64,000 nucleotides of DNA from Vagococcus zengguangii (GTDB lineage Bacteria; Bacillota; Bacilli; Lactobacillales; Vagococcaceae). A program made the position numbers and the translations under genes. Location of the stretch: the NCBI RefSeq assembly GCF_005145005.1, contig NZ_CP039712.1:217001-281000 (forward strand). The letters are read 5' to 3'. Numbering within the stretch: position 1 is the stretch's first letter; each line of letters begins with the position of its first letter. The notes beneath the pieces were generated by a model, which was not told where the DNA came from, searched no databases, and saw nothing but the letters and a program-made list of their open reading frames with translations. Shown here one piece after another: positions 46,535-54,954 of the stretch.

Positions 46535-47437
46535 TTAGTTGGCTGCGCCAATTAGTTTGGTGAATTCATCAATTGGAAGGTCGTTTGAAATTTCTATACG
46601 ACTTAAACTTAACAAACCGTTACTTTTAGAAGCAAGTCCAGTGTTAGTCGTTAGGCCAAGCTTATAACCAGCTTCTTCAGCTACTTCAATTATGTCATCG
46701 TTATAACTATTTTCTGGGTAAGCGATCGTGGTTGTGGTTTGTTTTAAGGTGGTATCCAAGGTTTCTTTTGACTGTTTAATTTCGGTCGTTAGTGTACTTG
46801 GTTTTAAATCGGTCAAAGCTAATCCATTAGCTGTGCCGCTTTCAACATTAATTTCACCACTAATTAACATTTCTTGCAAATCATAAAGATTAGCGTAGGT
46901 CACATTACCTTCTTTATTGGGTAAATAATTAATAGTCGCTTGCATTTTATAGCGTTGAAGCAAAGGGAAAGCAAATTTGTATTGATTATAGTAGCCATTA
47001 TCAAATGTTAGCCAGATAATTTTTTCAGCAGGCTTCTTATTTTTTGTCAATACCTCGTAGGCTTCTTGTGGTGTTAATGTATAATAATCTTCTTTTTTTA
47101 GCCATTCTAATTGTTGGGTAAAATTTTCTATGCTGAGTGTTTCCTTAGATGCTTGATTGTTGAGGTATGAATAAGCGATGATTGGGAATTGAATGTCTGA
47201 ACCTTCTGTGGCACTTTCCCATTTTGAACTATCAGGAATTTGCATATTTCTCTTAACAATAGCTGTTTCATCAATTTTGCTTACATTGACTTGACTAGAA
47301 TCCACCAATACTTCATTTTTATGCAGTTGTGGTGTTTCTTTTTTATTCGCATTGTTTTTCGAAATGAAAACAATGGATAAAATCATTAACTCAATAAAAA
47401 TAATCGTCACAAGGACCGAAATTATTTTTTTTCGCAT
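46535..47437 (-). CDS. Membrane-anchored polysaccharide deacetylase-like protein lacking metal ligands
   Basis: This 300-residue protein has one N-terminal helix (about 5-26) and an extracellular NodB fold. Active family members use a D-H-H metal site. Here motif 1 reads TFDNG (residues 144-148; usually TFDDG) and motif 2 reads SGTANG (200-205; usually SHTxxH), so both histidines are glycine. Motif 3 is recognisable as AYPENSYN. It is therefore probably not a normal deacetylase; it may bind glycan or serve as a scaffold. It precedes the 132-residue gene in a likely operon. Confidence 0.85.
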   Translation of the reverse strand: MRKKIISVLVTIIFIELMILSIVFISKNNANKKETPQLHKNEVLVDSSQVNVSKIDETAIVKRNMQIPDSSKWESATEGSDIQFPIIAYSYLNNQASKETLSIENFTQQLEWLKKEDYYTLTPQEAYEVLTKNKKPAEKIIWLTFDNGYYNQYKFAFPLLQRYKMQATINYLPNKEGNVTYANLYDLQEMLISGEINVESGTANGLALTDLKPSTLTTEIKQSKETLDTTLKQTTTTIAYPENSYNDDIIEVAEEAGYKLGLTTNTGLASKSNGLLSLSRIEISNDLPIDEFTKLIGAAN

Positions 47438-47716
47438 GATGTAATTCCTCCAAAAAAATCCTTTTAACCCATCCTAACATATAAAAAATCATTACTCAAA
47501 TTCTTTTTTAGGGCCAAAAAAACATAAAAATAAATAAAAAAATTCTTTATAATTAAATAAAACATTCACAAAAATAACAAATTTAAGGTTTAATATATGA
47601 ACATACCAACAAACAAACCCTAACAAAACTTTTCATTATTTACTTCCAAAGTAAATAAAAATCTCCTTTTCTCCTAGTGTGAACTAGGGGAATTTTTTTT
47701 GCAAAAAAATAGACAT
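47438..47716. other. Very AT-rich spacer with an orphan plus-strand terminator
   Basis: No gene is visible. On the plus strand a hairpin ATTTACTT/AAGTAAAT (about 47638-47656) and a terminator TTCTCCTAGT/ACTAGGGGAA with eight Ts (47670-47700) follow a weak TAATAT box (47591-47596). This may be a short untranslated RNA of about 100 bases. Confidence 0.35.
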
Positions 47717-47748
47717 AAAAAAAAGAGAAGGCAAACTTCTCTTATCTT
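47717..47748 (-). terminator. Terminator after rpsT
   Basis: AGAGAAG and CTTCTCT pair around a five-base loop, followed by eight Ts on the minus strand. Confidence 0.87.
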
Positions 47749-47754
47749 TAGTCA

Positions 47755-48015
47755 TTAGTTAGCTTTTGTTAATTTAGCATGTAAACGAGCTTTATCGCGG
47801 CTAGCTTTGTTTTTGTGGATTAAACCTTTAGAAGCAGCCATGTCGATAGCTTTGTTTGCAGCGTTTTGTAATTCAGCTACGTTGTCAGCACCAGCTTCTA
47901 CAGCTTTATCAAAGTTTTTGATAGCAGTACGCATTGCGCTCTTTTGAGAAGCGTTTAAATCGTTAGATTTATTGCTAGTACGTACGCGTTTGATTGCAGA
48001 TTCGATATTTGGCAT
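47755..48015 (-). CDS. rpsT: 30S ribosomal protein S20
   Basis: The 86-residue basic protein has the S20 pattern: [18 protein letters not shown] at the start, [37 protein letters not shown], then Arg/Lys-rich end. ATG 48015 follows GGAGGTGA; the longer open frame adds five residues. In Bacillus rpsT is next to holA in opposite orientation; here about 4 kb lies between. Confidence 0.97.
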   Translation of the reverse strand: MPNIESAIKRVRTSNKSNDLNASQKSAMRTAIKNFDKAVEAGADNVAELQNAANKAIDMAASKGLIHKNKASRDKARLHAKLTKAN

Positions 48016-48221
48016 GTATTTCACCTCCAATTATTCTAAGTTCTAATTGTACTGAAAACAGACACAATTCAACATTCTTCATTATACCTAATTCAATTTT
48101 GATTTGCAATAATATTTTTTTCAAAGGAATTAAATTACAGCTATTTTGAAACAAAATGACTATTAGACTAGTTTCGCAATTTTTTGGGGTAAAATAAAGA
48201 TGGAAAAATGTTTAAAAAGCA

Positions 48222-48259
48222 ACTATAATAGAAATGTTTGTATGCAAAGCTATTATAGT
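48222..48259. promoter_or_regulatory. Inverted repeat upstream of the PiT phosphate permease
   Basis: ACTATAATAG (48222-48231) and CTATTATAGT (48250-48259) are perfect complements 18 bases apart. Each arm contains a -10-like TATAAT, one on each strand. It may be an operator or a promoter pair for the divergent pit and rpsT genes. Confidence 0.45.
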
Positions 48260-48311
48260 AGAAAATATGAATAATTACTTTTATAAAAAATTGAATAGGT
48301 AGGTGGAAATT

Positions 48312-49355
48312 TTGGGAAGTATTGATTTTGCGGCAGGGCACGTTAATCTGGCCTTGATCGTAACATTGGTTCTCGTAGTAGGTGTTATTTTCGTTAATGG
48401 ATGGACGGATGCACCTAACGCTATTGCAACAGCTATTTCAACTCGCGTTTTGAAACCAAAGACGGCGATTTGGATGGCAGTAGTTATGAATTTCTTGGGG
48501 GTTGTCGTAATGACGTTCCTAAATGCGACTGTTGCGGAAACAATCAGTAACATCGCGGATTTTGGGAGTGATCAACGAACAGCGCAAATAGCCCTTGCAG
48601 CGTCGCTCTTTGCGATTGTTTTTTGGGCAGTCGCATCTTGGTACTATGCAATTCCAACGAGTGAGAGCCATGCTTTAATCGCAGGCTTAACCGGATCAGC
48701 GATGGCTTTATCAGGTTTAGATGCCATCAACATGTCAGAATGGTCAAAAGTACTATTCGGTTTAGTCTTCTCAACTGTTGCTGGGTTTGTCGGAGGTTAT
48801 TTAGTCGTTCGACTAATTGAACGCCTTTTCAGACATACGGATCGCCGTAAAACGAATAAAATATTCAGTGCTGGTCAAGCTGTAGCGGCAGCAGGAAATG
48901 CTTTCTTACATGGTGCACAAGATGGTCAAAAATTTATGGGAGTGTTCATGTTAGGACTTTCATATAACGGTTTTGTGGACAACGTAGCGGGTGGTTACAC
49001 CATCCCGATGGAAGTCATGATTGTCTGTTCATTGATCATGGGATTCGGAACATCTGTCGGCGGAATGAAAATTATCAAGTCTGTCGGAATGGACATGGTA
49101 AAACTAGAAACATATCAAGGTTTTTCAGCTGATTTAAGTGCAGTTATTACATTATTTATTTGTTCTTGGACAGGAATTCCTGTTTCAACAACTCACACAA
49201 AAACAACCGCTATAATGGGGGTTGGTGCAGCCAAACGTATGTCGAGTGTTAACTGGTCAATCGTTGGTAACATGGTATTAGCTTGGGTCTTGACATTCCC
49301 AGGGGCAGGAATTATCGCCTATGTAATGGCAAAAATTTTCTTGATGATATTTTAG
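48312..49355 (+). CDS. pit: PiT-family inorganic phosphate permease
   Basis: This membrane protein of about 347 residues carries both PiT signatures: NGWTDAPNAIATAISTRVL near the N-terminus and IPVSTTHTKTTAIMG near the C-terminus, with GTSVGGMKI between. It imports phosphate with cations or as metal-phosphate. I prefer TTG 48312 (five bases after AGGTGG); GTG 48303 is an alternative. The DUF47 gene follows 17 bases later, the usual partner. Confidence 0.93.
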   Translation: MGSIDFAAGHVNLALIVTLVLVVGVIFVNGWTDAPNAIATAISTRVLKPKTAIWMAVVMNFLGVVVMTFLNATVAETISNIADFGSDQRTAQIALAASLFAIVFWAVASWYYAIPTSESHALIAGLTGSAMALSGLDAINMSEWSKVLFGLVFSTVAGFVGGYLVVRLIERLFRHTDRRKTNKIFSAGQAVAAAGNAFLHGAQDGQKFMGVFMLGLSYNGFVDNVAGGYTIPMEVMIVCSLIMGFGTSVGGMKIIKSVGMDMVKLETYQGFSADLSAVITLFICSWTGIPVSTTHTKTTAIMGVGAAKRMSSVNWSIVGNMVLAWVLTFPGAGIIAYVMAKIFLMIF

Positions 49356-49372
49356 ACTAGGAGAATAGAAAA

Positions 49373-49996
49373 ATGGCTAGAAAGAAAGAATTTAACTACT
49401 TTGAAAATTTAACAAAATTAGCTGAAAAGAGTGAACAAGCAGCTAAAAAAATGCAAGAATTAATCAATGACTTCTCAGAAGATAAAGTGGCTACATATAC
49501 GCATGAAGTTCACGAAATCGAACGTGAAGCAGATCAAATTTCTCACAAAATCTTAAATGAGTTGAATCACTCATTTGTAACACCTATTGATCGCGAAGAT
49601 ATTGTATCAATTACCGAACACTTAGACAATGTTTGTGATGGAATCAACGCCTTAACATACTTATTCGATACTTATGCAGTATCTGAATTACGTGCTGATA
49701 CAGATAAAATTGCTGAATATGTAGTAGATGCAACACACGCCTTGGTGGTAGCAACACAAGAATTTTCTAAATTTAAACAATCAAAAGTTTTAAAAGCTAA
49801 AATTGACTACGTGAATGAGATTGAAGAAAAAACTGATATTTTATACCGTTCATTAATTAAAGAATTAATTACTAAAGAAGAAAACGTCATGAACGTTATC
49901 AAATGGAAAAATATCTACGAAGGTTTTGAAGTGGTAGTGAACAACGCTGAAAAATCTGCGGATATTTTATACGGTTTGGTTATTAAAAATACTTAA
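49373..49996 (+). CDS. DUF47 (PhoU-like) protein, PiT partner
   Basis: This 207-residue all-helical protein belongs to the DUF47/TIGR00153-type family, distantly like PhoU, which is thought to regulate the neighbouring PiT permease. Typical stretches are HEIEREADQISHKIL, FVTPIDREDIVSITEHLDNVCDGI and YEGFEVVVNNAEKSADIL. It is in one operon with pit. Confidence 0.93.
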   Translation: MARKKEFNYFENLTKLAEKSEQAAKKMQELINDFSEDKVATYTHEVHEIEREADQISHKILNELNHSFVTPIDREDIVSITEHLDNVCDGINALTYLFDTYAVSELRADTDKIAEYVVDATHALVVATQEFSKFKQSKVLKAKIDYVNEIEEKTDILYRSLIKELITKEENVMNVIKWKNIYEGFEVVVNNAEKSADILYGLVIKNT

Positions 49997-50017
49997 TCTC
50001 TAAAAATAATCCTTATT

Positions 50018-50053
50018 AAAAAGCTAGAAAGTCATAACTTTTTAGCTTTTTTT
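50018..50053 (+). terminator. Terminator after the pit operon
   Basis: AAAAAGCTAGAAAGT and ACTTTTTAGCTTTTT pair around a four-base loop, followed by Ts. Confidence 0.82.
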
Positions 50054-50146
50054 ATTGCTTAGTTAGGGGGATTCATTAGAGCTACTGCAATATCAGTTTA
50101 GTGGAGAGAATTTTTGTCTATAAGAGCTCTTTAGTTTTTGCTTAAT

Positions 50147-50177
50147 TTGACAAAACACAAATAAAAAATGGTATGAT
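50147..50177 (+). promoter_or_regulatory. ilvE promoter
   Basis: TTGACA (50147-50152) and TATGAT (50172-50177) have a 19-base spacer, slightly long but with a consensus -35 box. Confidence 0.55.
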
Positions 50178-50227
50178 TATTTAGATAAAAATGTAAGTTG
50201 AAAAATAGTAGGAAAGTGGTGGTAGCT

Positions 50228-51259
50228 TTGTCAAAAAAAGCAGCAGTAGATTTAGATTGGAATAATTTAGGCTTCTCTTATATTAAAACAGATGAACGTT
50301 ATATTTCACATTGGAAAGACGGTGTCTGGGATAAGGGGACTCTAACAGAAGACAATCAAGTGACGATCAGTGAAGGGTCAACTGTTATTCATTATGGTCA
50401 GTCATGTTTTGAAGGCTTAAAAGCTTACCGCACTAAATCAGGTGAGGTTCAATTATTTAGACCAGAAGAAAATGCTAAACGTCTACAACGCAGCTGTCGT
50501 CGTTTATTGATGCCGGAAGTGTCTGAGGAACAATTCTTATCAGCGGTTAAACAAGTCGTGATTGCCAATGAACGCTGGATTCCGCCGTATGGTACAGGAG
50601 GTACTTTATACCTACGACCTTATGTGATGGGGGTAGGAGATAATATTGGAGTAGCGCCTGCTCAAGAATATATTTTTGGTGTCTTCGCCATTCCGGTTGG
50701 TGCTTATTTCAAAGGCGGTCTAGCGCCGACGAGTTTCATTATTTCCGAATACGACCGCGCCGCTTCACATGGAACGGGTGGCGTTAAAGTAGGCGGTAAT
50801 TATGCTAGCAGTTTACTACCGGGGAAAGAAGCTAAGCAACGTTCTTTTAGCGATTGCATTTATTTAGACCCAGCGACTCATACTAAGATTGAGGAAGTTG
50901 GTGCCGCGAATTTCTTTGCGATTACGAAAGATGGTCGCTTTGTGACACCTGATTCGCCTTCGATTTTACCAAGTATTACCAAGTATTCATTATTGTATTT
51001 AGCTGAACACCATTTGGGGATGCCAGTTTCTCAGGAAGATATTTATATTAACCAGCTGGATCAATATGCCGAAGCAGGAGCTTGTGGAACGGCAGCGGTT
51101 ATTTCTCCGATTGCTGGGATTCAAAATGGTGAAGACTACCATGTCTTTTATTCAGAAACAGAAGTTGGTCCAGTAACACGTCGATTATATGATTTATTAA
51201 CAGGTATTCAATTTGGTGATGAAGAAGCACCAACAGGTTGGATAACAAAAGTTTTATAG
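50228..51259 (+). CDS. ilvE: Branched-chain amino acid aminotransferase
   Basis: IlvE transfers amino groups between glutamate and Leu, Ile or Val with pyridoxal phosphate. The 343-residue class IV enzyme shows [28 protein letters not shown], the catalytic lysine in [11 protein letters not shown] and the signature [15 protein letters not shown] start it at TTG 50228 ([11 protein letters not shown]), five bases after GGTGG; the TTG ten codons upstream is possible. No isoleucine/valine biosynthetic genes are nearby, so it may act mainly in breakdown or single-step synthesis. Confidence 0.94.
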   Translation: MSKKAAVDLDWNNLGFSYIKTDERYISHWKDGVWDKGTLTEDNQVTISEGSTVIHYGQSCFEGLKAYRTKSGEVQLFRPEENAKRLQRSCRRLLMPEVSEEQFLSAVKQVVIANERWIPPYGTGGTLYLRPYVMGVGDNIGVAPAQEYIFGVFAIPVGAYFKGGLAPTSFIISEYDRAASHGTGGVKVGGNYASSLLPGKEAKQRSFSDCIYLDPATHTKIEEVGAANFFAITKDGRFVTPDSPSILPSITKYSLLYLAEHHLGMPVSQEDIYINQLDQYAEAGACGTAAVISPIAGIQNGEDYHVFYSETEVGPVTRRLYDLLTGIQFGDEEAPTGWITKVL

Positions 51260-51264
51260 AATGA

Positions 51265-51308
51265 AAAAATGCCAAGATAACGCTAAAAACGTTTGATTGG
51301 CATTTTTT
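51265..51308 (+). terminator. Terminator after ilvE
   Basis: AAAAAATGCCAA and TTGGCATTTTTT pair, with an inner ACG/CGT pairing. Confidence 0.85.
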
Positions 51309-51399
51309 AGTGTTCTTCTGTAGTTAGTTTTTCAAAAAATGTGCTATAATAAAAATGTAGGTAGTGAGTAACTGTCTTTTTGAAAGGAGTCGTTACGAG

Positions 51400-51660
51400 A
51401 TGTTTGAGAAATTTTTTGATATGAAAGAGGCACGACGTCGTAAAAAGGCTCTTGCTAAAAGTGAAAAATTACGTGAGAAAAACACATTGCTACGACAACA
51501 AGGCAAAGAGCCGACTCAAGGCTGGAATAAGATGGTGGATACTGGTTTAGTCGGTATGAACAAGATGAATCGTGGGCAAGTGGATATGTTGGGGGATCCT
51601 GAAGGTACATACAACATTATCGCCGAGGAGCAAAAGAACTTAGCTAATAAACGAAATTAA
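51400..51660 (+). CDS. Small basic protein of unknown function
   Basis: This 86-residue protein starts at ATG 51400 after AAAGGAG. The first half is rich in Lys and Arg (MKEARRRKKALAKSEKLREK), the second contains Met/Gly-rich TGLVGMNKMNRGQVDMLGDP. I do not recognise a family. A nucleic acid- or ribosome-binding role is conceivable from the charge but unproven. TATAAT lies about 50 bases upstream. Confidence 0.72.
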   Translation: MFEKFFDMKEARRRKKALAKSEKLREKNTLLRQQGKEPTQGWNKMVDTGLVGMNKMNRGQVDMLGDPEGTYNIIAEEQKNLANKRN

Positions 51661-51732
51661 ATAACGTTTGAATTCTTTAACGGATGGATGAATATTCTGT
51701 TCAACAATACAAATATAATCGTTAATTAATAT

Positions 51733-51768
51733 AAAGAGTGTGATTTAATTAATCATGCTCTTTTTTGT
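51733..51768 (+). terminator. Terminator after the small basic protein gene
   Basis: AAGAGTGTGATT and AATCATGCTCTT pair with one wobble, followed by Ts. Confidence 0.85.
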
Positions 51769-51773
51769 TTTGT

Positions 51774-51794
51774 TTAATGTTAAAATAACATTAA
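51774..51794. promoter_or_regulatory. Perfect palindrome before the MFS/GH2 operon
   Basis: TTAATGTTA, three bases, TAACATTAA is a perfect 9-3-9 inverted repeat about 36 bases before the transporter start. It is probably an operator for a regulator not encoded here. I could not fix a clear promoter around it. Confidence 0.6.
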
Positions 51795-51830
51795 GTTTCA
51801 AATTAAATGAAAATAATGAGGTAAAACAAA

Positions 51831-53117
51831 ATGGAAAAATTTTTAGGAAAAAAGGACTGGCTCGCGATTTTACTGTTTGGCCTGTTCGGTCAATTTGCAT
51901 GGACGATTGAAAATATGTATTTTAATGTATTTATGTACAATACGATTACAACTGATAGTCGTGCGCTAGCGAATATGATTTTTGCCAGTGCAGTTGTGGC
52001 GACGCTCACGACGTTACTGATGGGCGCGTTAACTGATAAGCTAGGTAAACGTAAAGGGTTCATTGTCTTGGGGTATATTTTGTGGGGGCTTTCGACGTTA
52101 GCTTTTGGGTTTATTTCAGTCGATAACGTGGCGAGATTGTTTCCGAGTTTAAATGCGGTGACGTTAGCTGCCACAATCGTGATTGTGATGGACTGTGTGA
52201 TGACTTTTTTTGGAAGTACGGCGAATGATGCGGCGTTTAATGCTTGGATTAATGATGTGACACCAACGAAACAACGTGGGCGTGTTGAGACAGTGTTGGC
52301 GGTCATGCCATTAGTGGCAATGCTAATTATTTTTGGCGGCTTCGATTGGTTAACGCAACAAGGGCGCTGGGATTTATTTTTTATTATTTTTGGTGTGATG
52401 ATTACCTTTGGCGGGGTAGTCGGTGCGTTCTTAATTGAGGAACAACCACAAATTGAGCGCCACGAAGGTAATTATTTTAGTAATATTTGGTATGGTTTCA
52501 AACCACGTGTGGCTAAGCAACATCCAGTACTGTATACCGCCCTGTGTTTACTGGCTATTTTAGGAATTAGTACCCAAACGTTCATGCCGTATTTTATTAT
52601 TTATATGCAAAAGTATTTGGCATTAGATAATTACACGATTCCTTTAGGTGTGATATTAATTGTTAGTAGTGTGGTGAGTGTTTTAAGTGGTAAGTGGATT
52701 GATACATTTGGTAAATTGCACTTTTTACCGATTGCAACGTTAATTGAAGTGATTGGTTTAGTAGGGTTATTTGCGAGTCGTTCGATGGTGTTGATTATTA
52801 TTAGTGGTGTCTTAACTGTCGGTGGTAATATGGTAATCACTGCTTGTATTAACGGGATTGTGCGCGACTTTACACCTAAAGACCGTTCTGGGCATTTTCA
52901 AGGGGTGCGAATGTTTTTTAACGTGCTAATTCCGATGGCGATTGGGCCGTATTTAGGCTCGATGGTGATTAAAGGTAGTGGTGAGACATACACGGAGCTA
53001 GGGGAAGTTAAAGAAGTGCCAACGCCGATGATTTTCATGGCAGCTGCGTTAGTCTTAGTGATATTAGCTTTTTGGAGTGTTTATTTGAAGAAAAAATGGC
53101 AAGATGAGGTGAAGTAA
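51831..53117 (+). CDS. MFS/GPH-type sugar transporter
   Basis: This 428-residue protein has about twelve membrane helices and resembles the glycoside-pentoside-hexuronide/MFS group: MGALTDKLGKRKGFIVLGY is the MFS loop between helices 2 and 3, and FTPKDRSGHFQGVRMFFNVLIP is typical of sugar permeases in this group. It lies three bases before a GH2 glycosidase gene, so it probably imports that enzyme's glycoside. GAGG lies nine bases before the start. Confidence 0.88.
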   Translation: MEKFLGKKDWLAILLFGLFGQFAWTIENMYFNVFMYNTITTDSRALANMIFASAVVATLTTLLMGALTDKLGKRKGFIVLGYILWGLSTLAFGFISVDNVARLFPSLNAVTLAATIVIVMDCVMTFFGSTANDAAFNAWINDVTPTKQRGRVETVLAVMPLVAMLIIFGGFDWLTQQGRWDLFFIIFGVMITFGGVVGAFLIEEQPQIERHEGNYFSNIWYGFKPRVAKQHPVLYTALCLLAILGISTQTFMPYFIIYMQKYLALDNYTIPLGVILIVSSVVSVLSGKWIDTFGKLHFLPIATLIEVIGLVGLFASRSMVLIIISGVLTVGGNMVITACINGIVRDFTPKDRSGHFQGVRMFFNVLIPMAIGPYLGSMVIKGSGETYTELGEVKEVPTPMIFMAAALVLVILAFWSVYLKKKWQDEVK

Positions 53118-53120
53118 CGC

Positions 53121-54890
53121 ATGGTCAAAACGATTGATTTATATACAAAGTGGGGAGAATACGTTGTGAAAACGGATGAGTTACCATTAAATGACTATCC
53201 TCGTCCGCAATTAAGGCGTGATAATTGGCAAAATTTAAACGGCTTTTGGGAGTACGCTATTTCTCAGAGTGAAACCGTTCCTGATAAATTTGACGGACAA
53301 ATTCGCGTACCGTTTTCACCTGAGAGTTTGTTGTCGGGTGTGCAACGTTTAGTGACGCCAGCAGATACATTGTGGTATCGTCGAAAGTTGACAGTTGAGC
53401 AGCAAGACGATAAGCGTGTCTTGTTACATTTCGGTGCGGTCGATCAAATATGTCAAGTGTGGCTAAATGGGCGACTAGTTGGTGAGCATGTCGGGGGCTA
53501 CTGGCCGTTTACGTTTGACATCACTAATTATTTACAATCGGAAAATGAACTGTTGGTCAAAGTCAAAGACGCAAGTGATAATCCGATTTATGCGTACGGC
53601 AAGCAAAAACTACAGCACGGTCAAATTTGGTACACCCCTCAAAGTGGCATTTGGCAGACGGTCTGGTTAGAACAAGTGCCAAGTAACTATGTAGAAAATT
53701 TAACTGTCACGCCTAATTTTGACGAAAGTAGTGTGACGTTATCGATTGAAACAGCACATGCCTTTGAGCAAGCCAATATCGTGATTAGTAAAGATGGGCG
53801 TGAAGTAGTGCGAGCAACTGCGGCTCATTCTGAGATTACAATTGAGTTGCCAGAATTTGACGCATGGACGCCTGATACGCCGCATTTATATGACGTTGAG
53901 GTGACGTTAGCTGAAGACCGCGTTCAAAGTTATTTTGGCATGCGCAAATTTTCGATTGGCAAAAATGCACACGGTCAGACGGTGCCATTATTAAATAATC
54001 AGCCGATTTTTCACAATGGCTTGTTAGACCAAGGTTATTGGAGTGATGGTTTATATACGCCACCGAGTGATGAGGCGATGATATGGGATATTGAGCAAGT
54101 GAAGGCACTAGGTTTTAATATGTTACGTAAGCATATTAAGGTCGAGCCGCTTCGTTGGTATTATCACTGCGACCGTTTAGGGATGTTGGTGTGGCAGGAC
54201 TTTGTCAGTGGCGGTGCACCAGAATATAGTCGTTGGTTAATTCAAATTTTACCGTTCATCAATATTCAACTGAAAGACAATAAGTACAAATGGTTCCGTC
54301 GCGAGTCGCTTGCGAGTCGTCAACAGTTTGAAACAGAGATGCATCAAACGGTGGCTACTCTGAAAAATGTTACGAGTCTAGCGACTTGGGTACCGTTTAA
54401 TGAAGGGTGGGGCCAATTTGATAGTACGCGCATAGGTGATATGTTGCGAGATCTCGATCCAACGCGCTTAATTGACTATGTCAGTGGTTATCATGACCAA
54501 GGAGAAGGTGACTTCAAGAGTCCGCATATTTATTACAAAAAGTATCGCTTGAAGCCTGATAAACATGAGCGGATTCAAATTTTGAGCGAGTTTGGAGGCT
54601 ATAGTTTACCGACTGAGCATCACATGGGAACGGACAAATTATTTGGTTACAAAATGTACCAAACACCCGCTGAATTTTCAGCTGCTTATGAAAAATTGTT
54701 CGTTGAAGAAATCTATCCCGCGATTGAACAAGGTTTATCTGGAACAGTTTACACGCAAGTTAGTGATGTTGAAGAAGAGATTAACGGTTTGTTTACGTAT
54801 GATCGTCGCGTGATTAAAATTGACCAAGCATTAGTTAGACGGGTGAATCAAGAAATTTATCGTCGATTTGCGACGCAACAGTCAAAATAG
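53121..54890 (+). CDS. Glycoside hydrolase family 2 enzyme
   Basis: This 589-residue protein has the GH2 layout: sugar-binding jelly roll (about 30-185), an immunoglobulin-like domain (about 190-280) and a TIM barrel. The acid/base is in WVPFNEGWGQF and the probable nucleophile Glu is in ILSEFGGYS. There is no signal peptide, so it acts in the cytoplasm on an imported glycoside. Substrate could be a beta-galactoside, beta-glucuronide or beta-mannoside. It is cotranscribed with the transporter. Confidence 0.9.
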   Translation: MVKTIDLYTKWGEYVVKTDELPLNDYPRPQLRRDNWQNLNGFWEYAISQSETVPDKFDGQIRVPFSPESLLSGVQRLVTPADTLWYRRKLTVEQQDDKRVLLHFGAVDQICQVWLNGRLVGEHVGGYWPFTFDITNYLQSENELLVKVKDASDNPIYAYGKQKLQHGQIWYTPQSGIWQTVWLEQVPSNYVENLTVTPNFDESSVTLSIETAHAFEQANIVISKDGREVVRATAAHSEITIELPEFDAWTPDTPHLYDVEVTLAEDRVQSYFGMRKFSIGKNAHGQTVPLLNNQPIFHNGLLDQGYWSDGLYTPPSDEAMIWDIEQVKALGFNMLRKHIKVEPLRWYYHCDRLGMLVWQDFVSGGAPEYSRWLIQILPFINIQLKDNKYKWFRRESLASRQQFETEMHQTVATLKNVTSLATWVPFNEGWGQFDSTRIGDMLRDLDPTRLIDYVSGYHDQGEGDFKSPHIYYKKYRLKPDKHERIQILSEFGGYSLPTEHHMGTDKLFGYKMYQTPAEFSAAYEKLFVEEIYPAIEQGLSGTVYTQVSDVEEEINGLFTYDRRVIKIDQALVRRVNQEIYRRFATQQSK

Positions 54891-54954
54891 GGTAAAATAT
54901 AATTAACAGATTTTTCATTAAATGACGTAACTAATAGTGAAGAGGGCAATTGAG

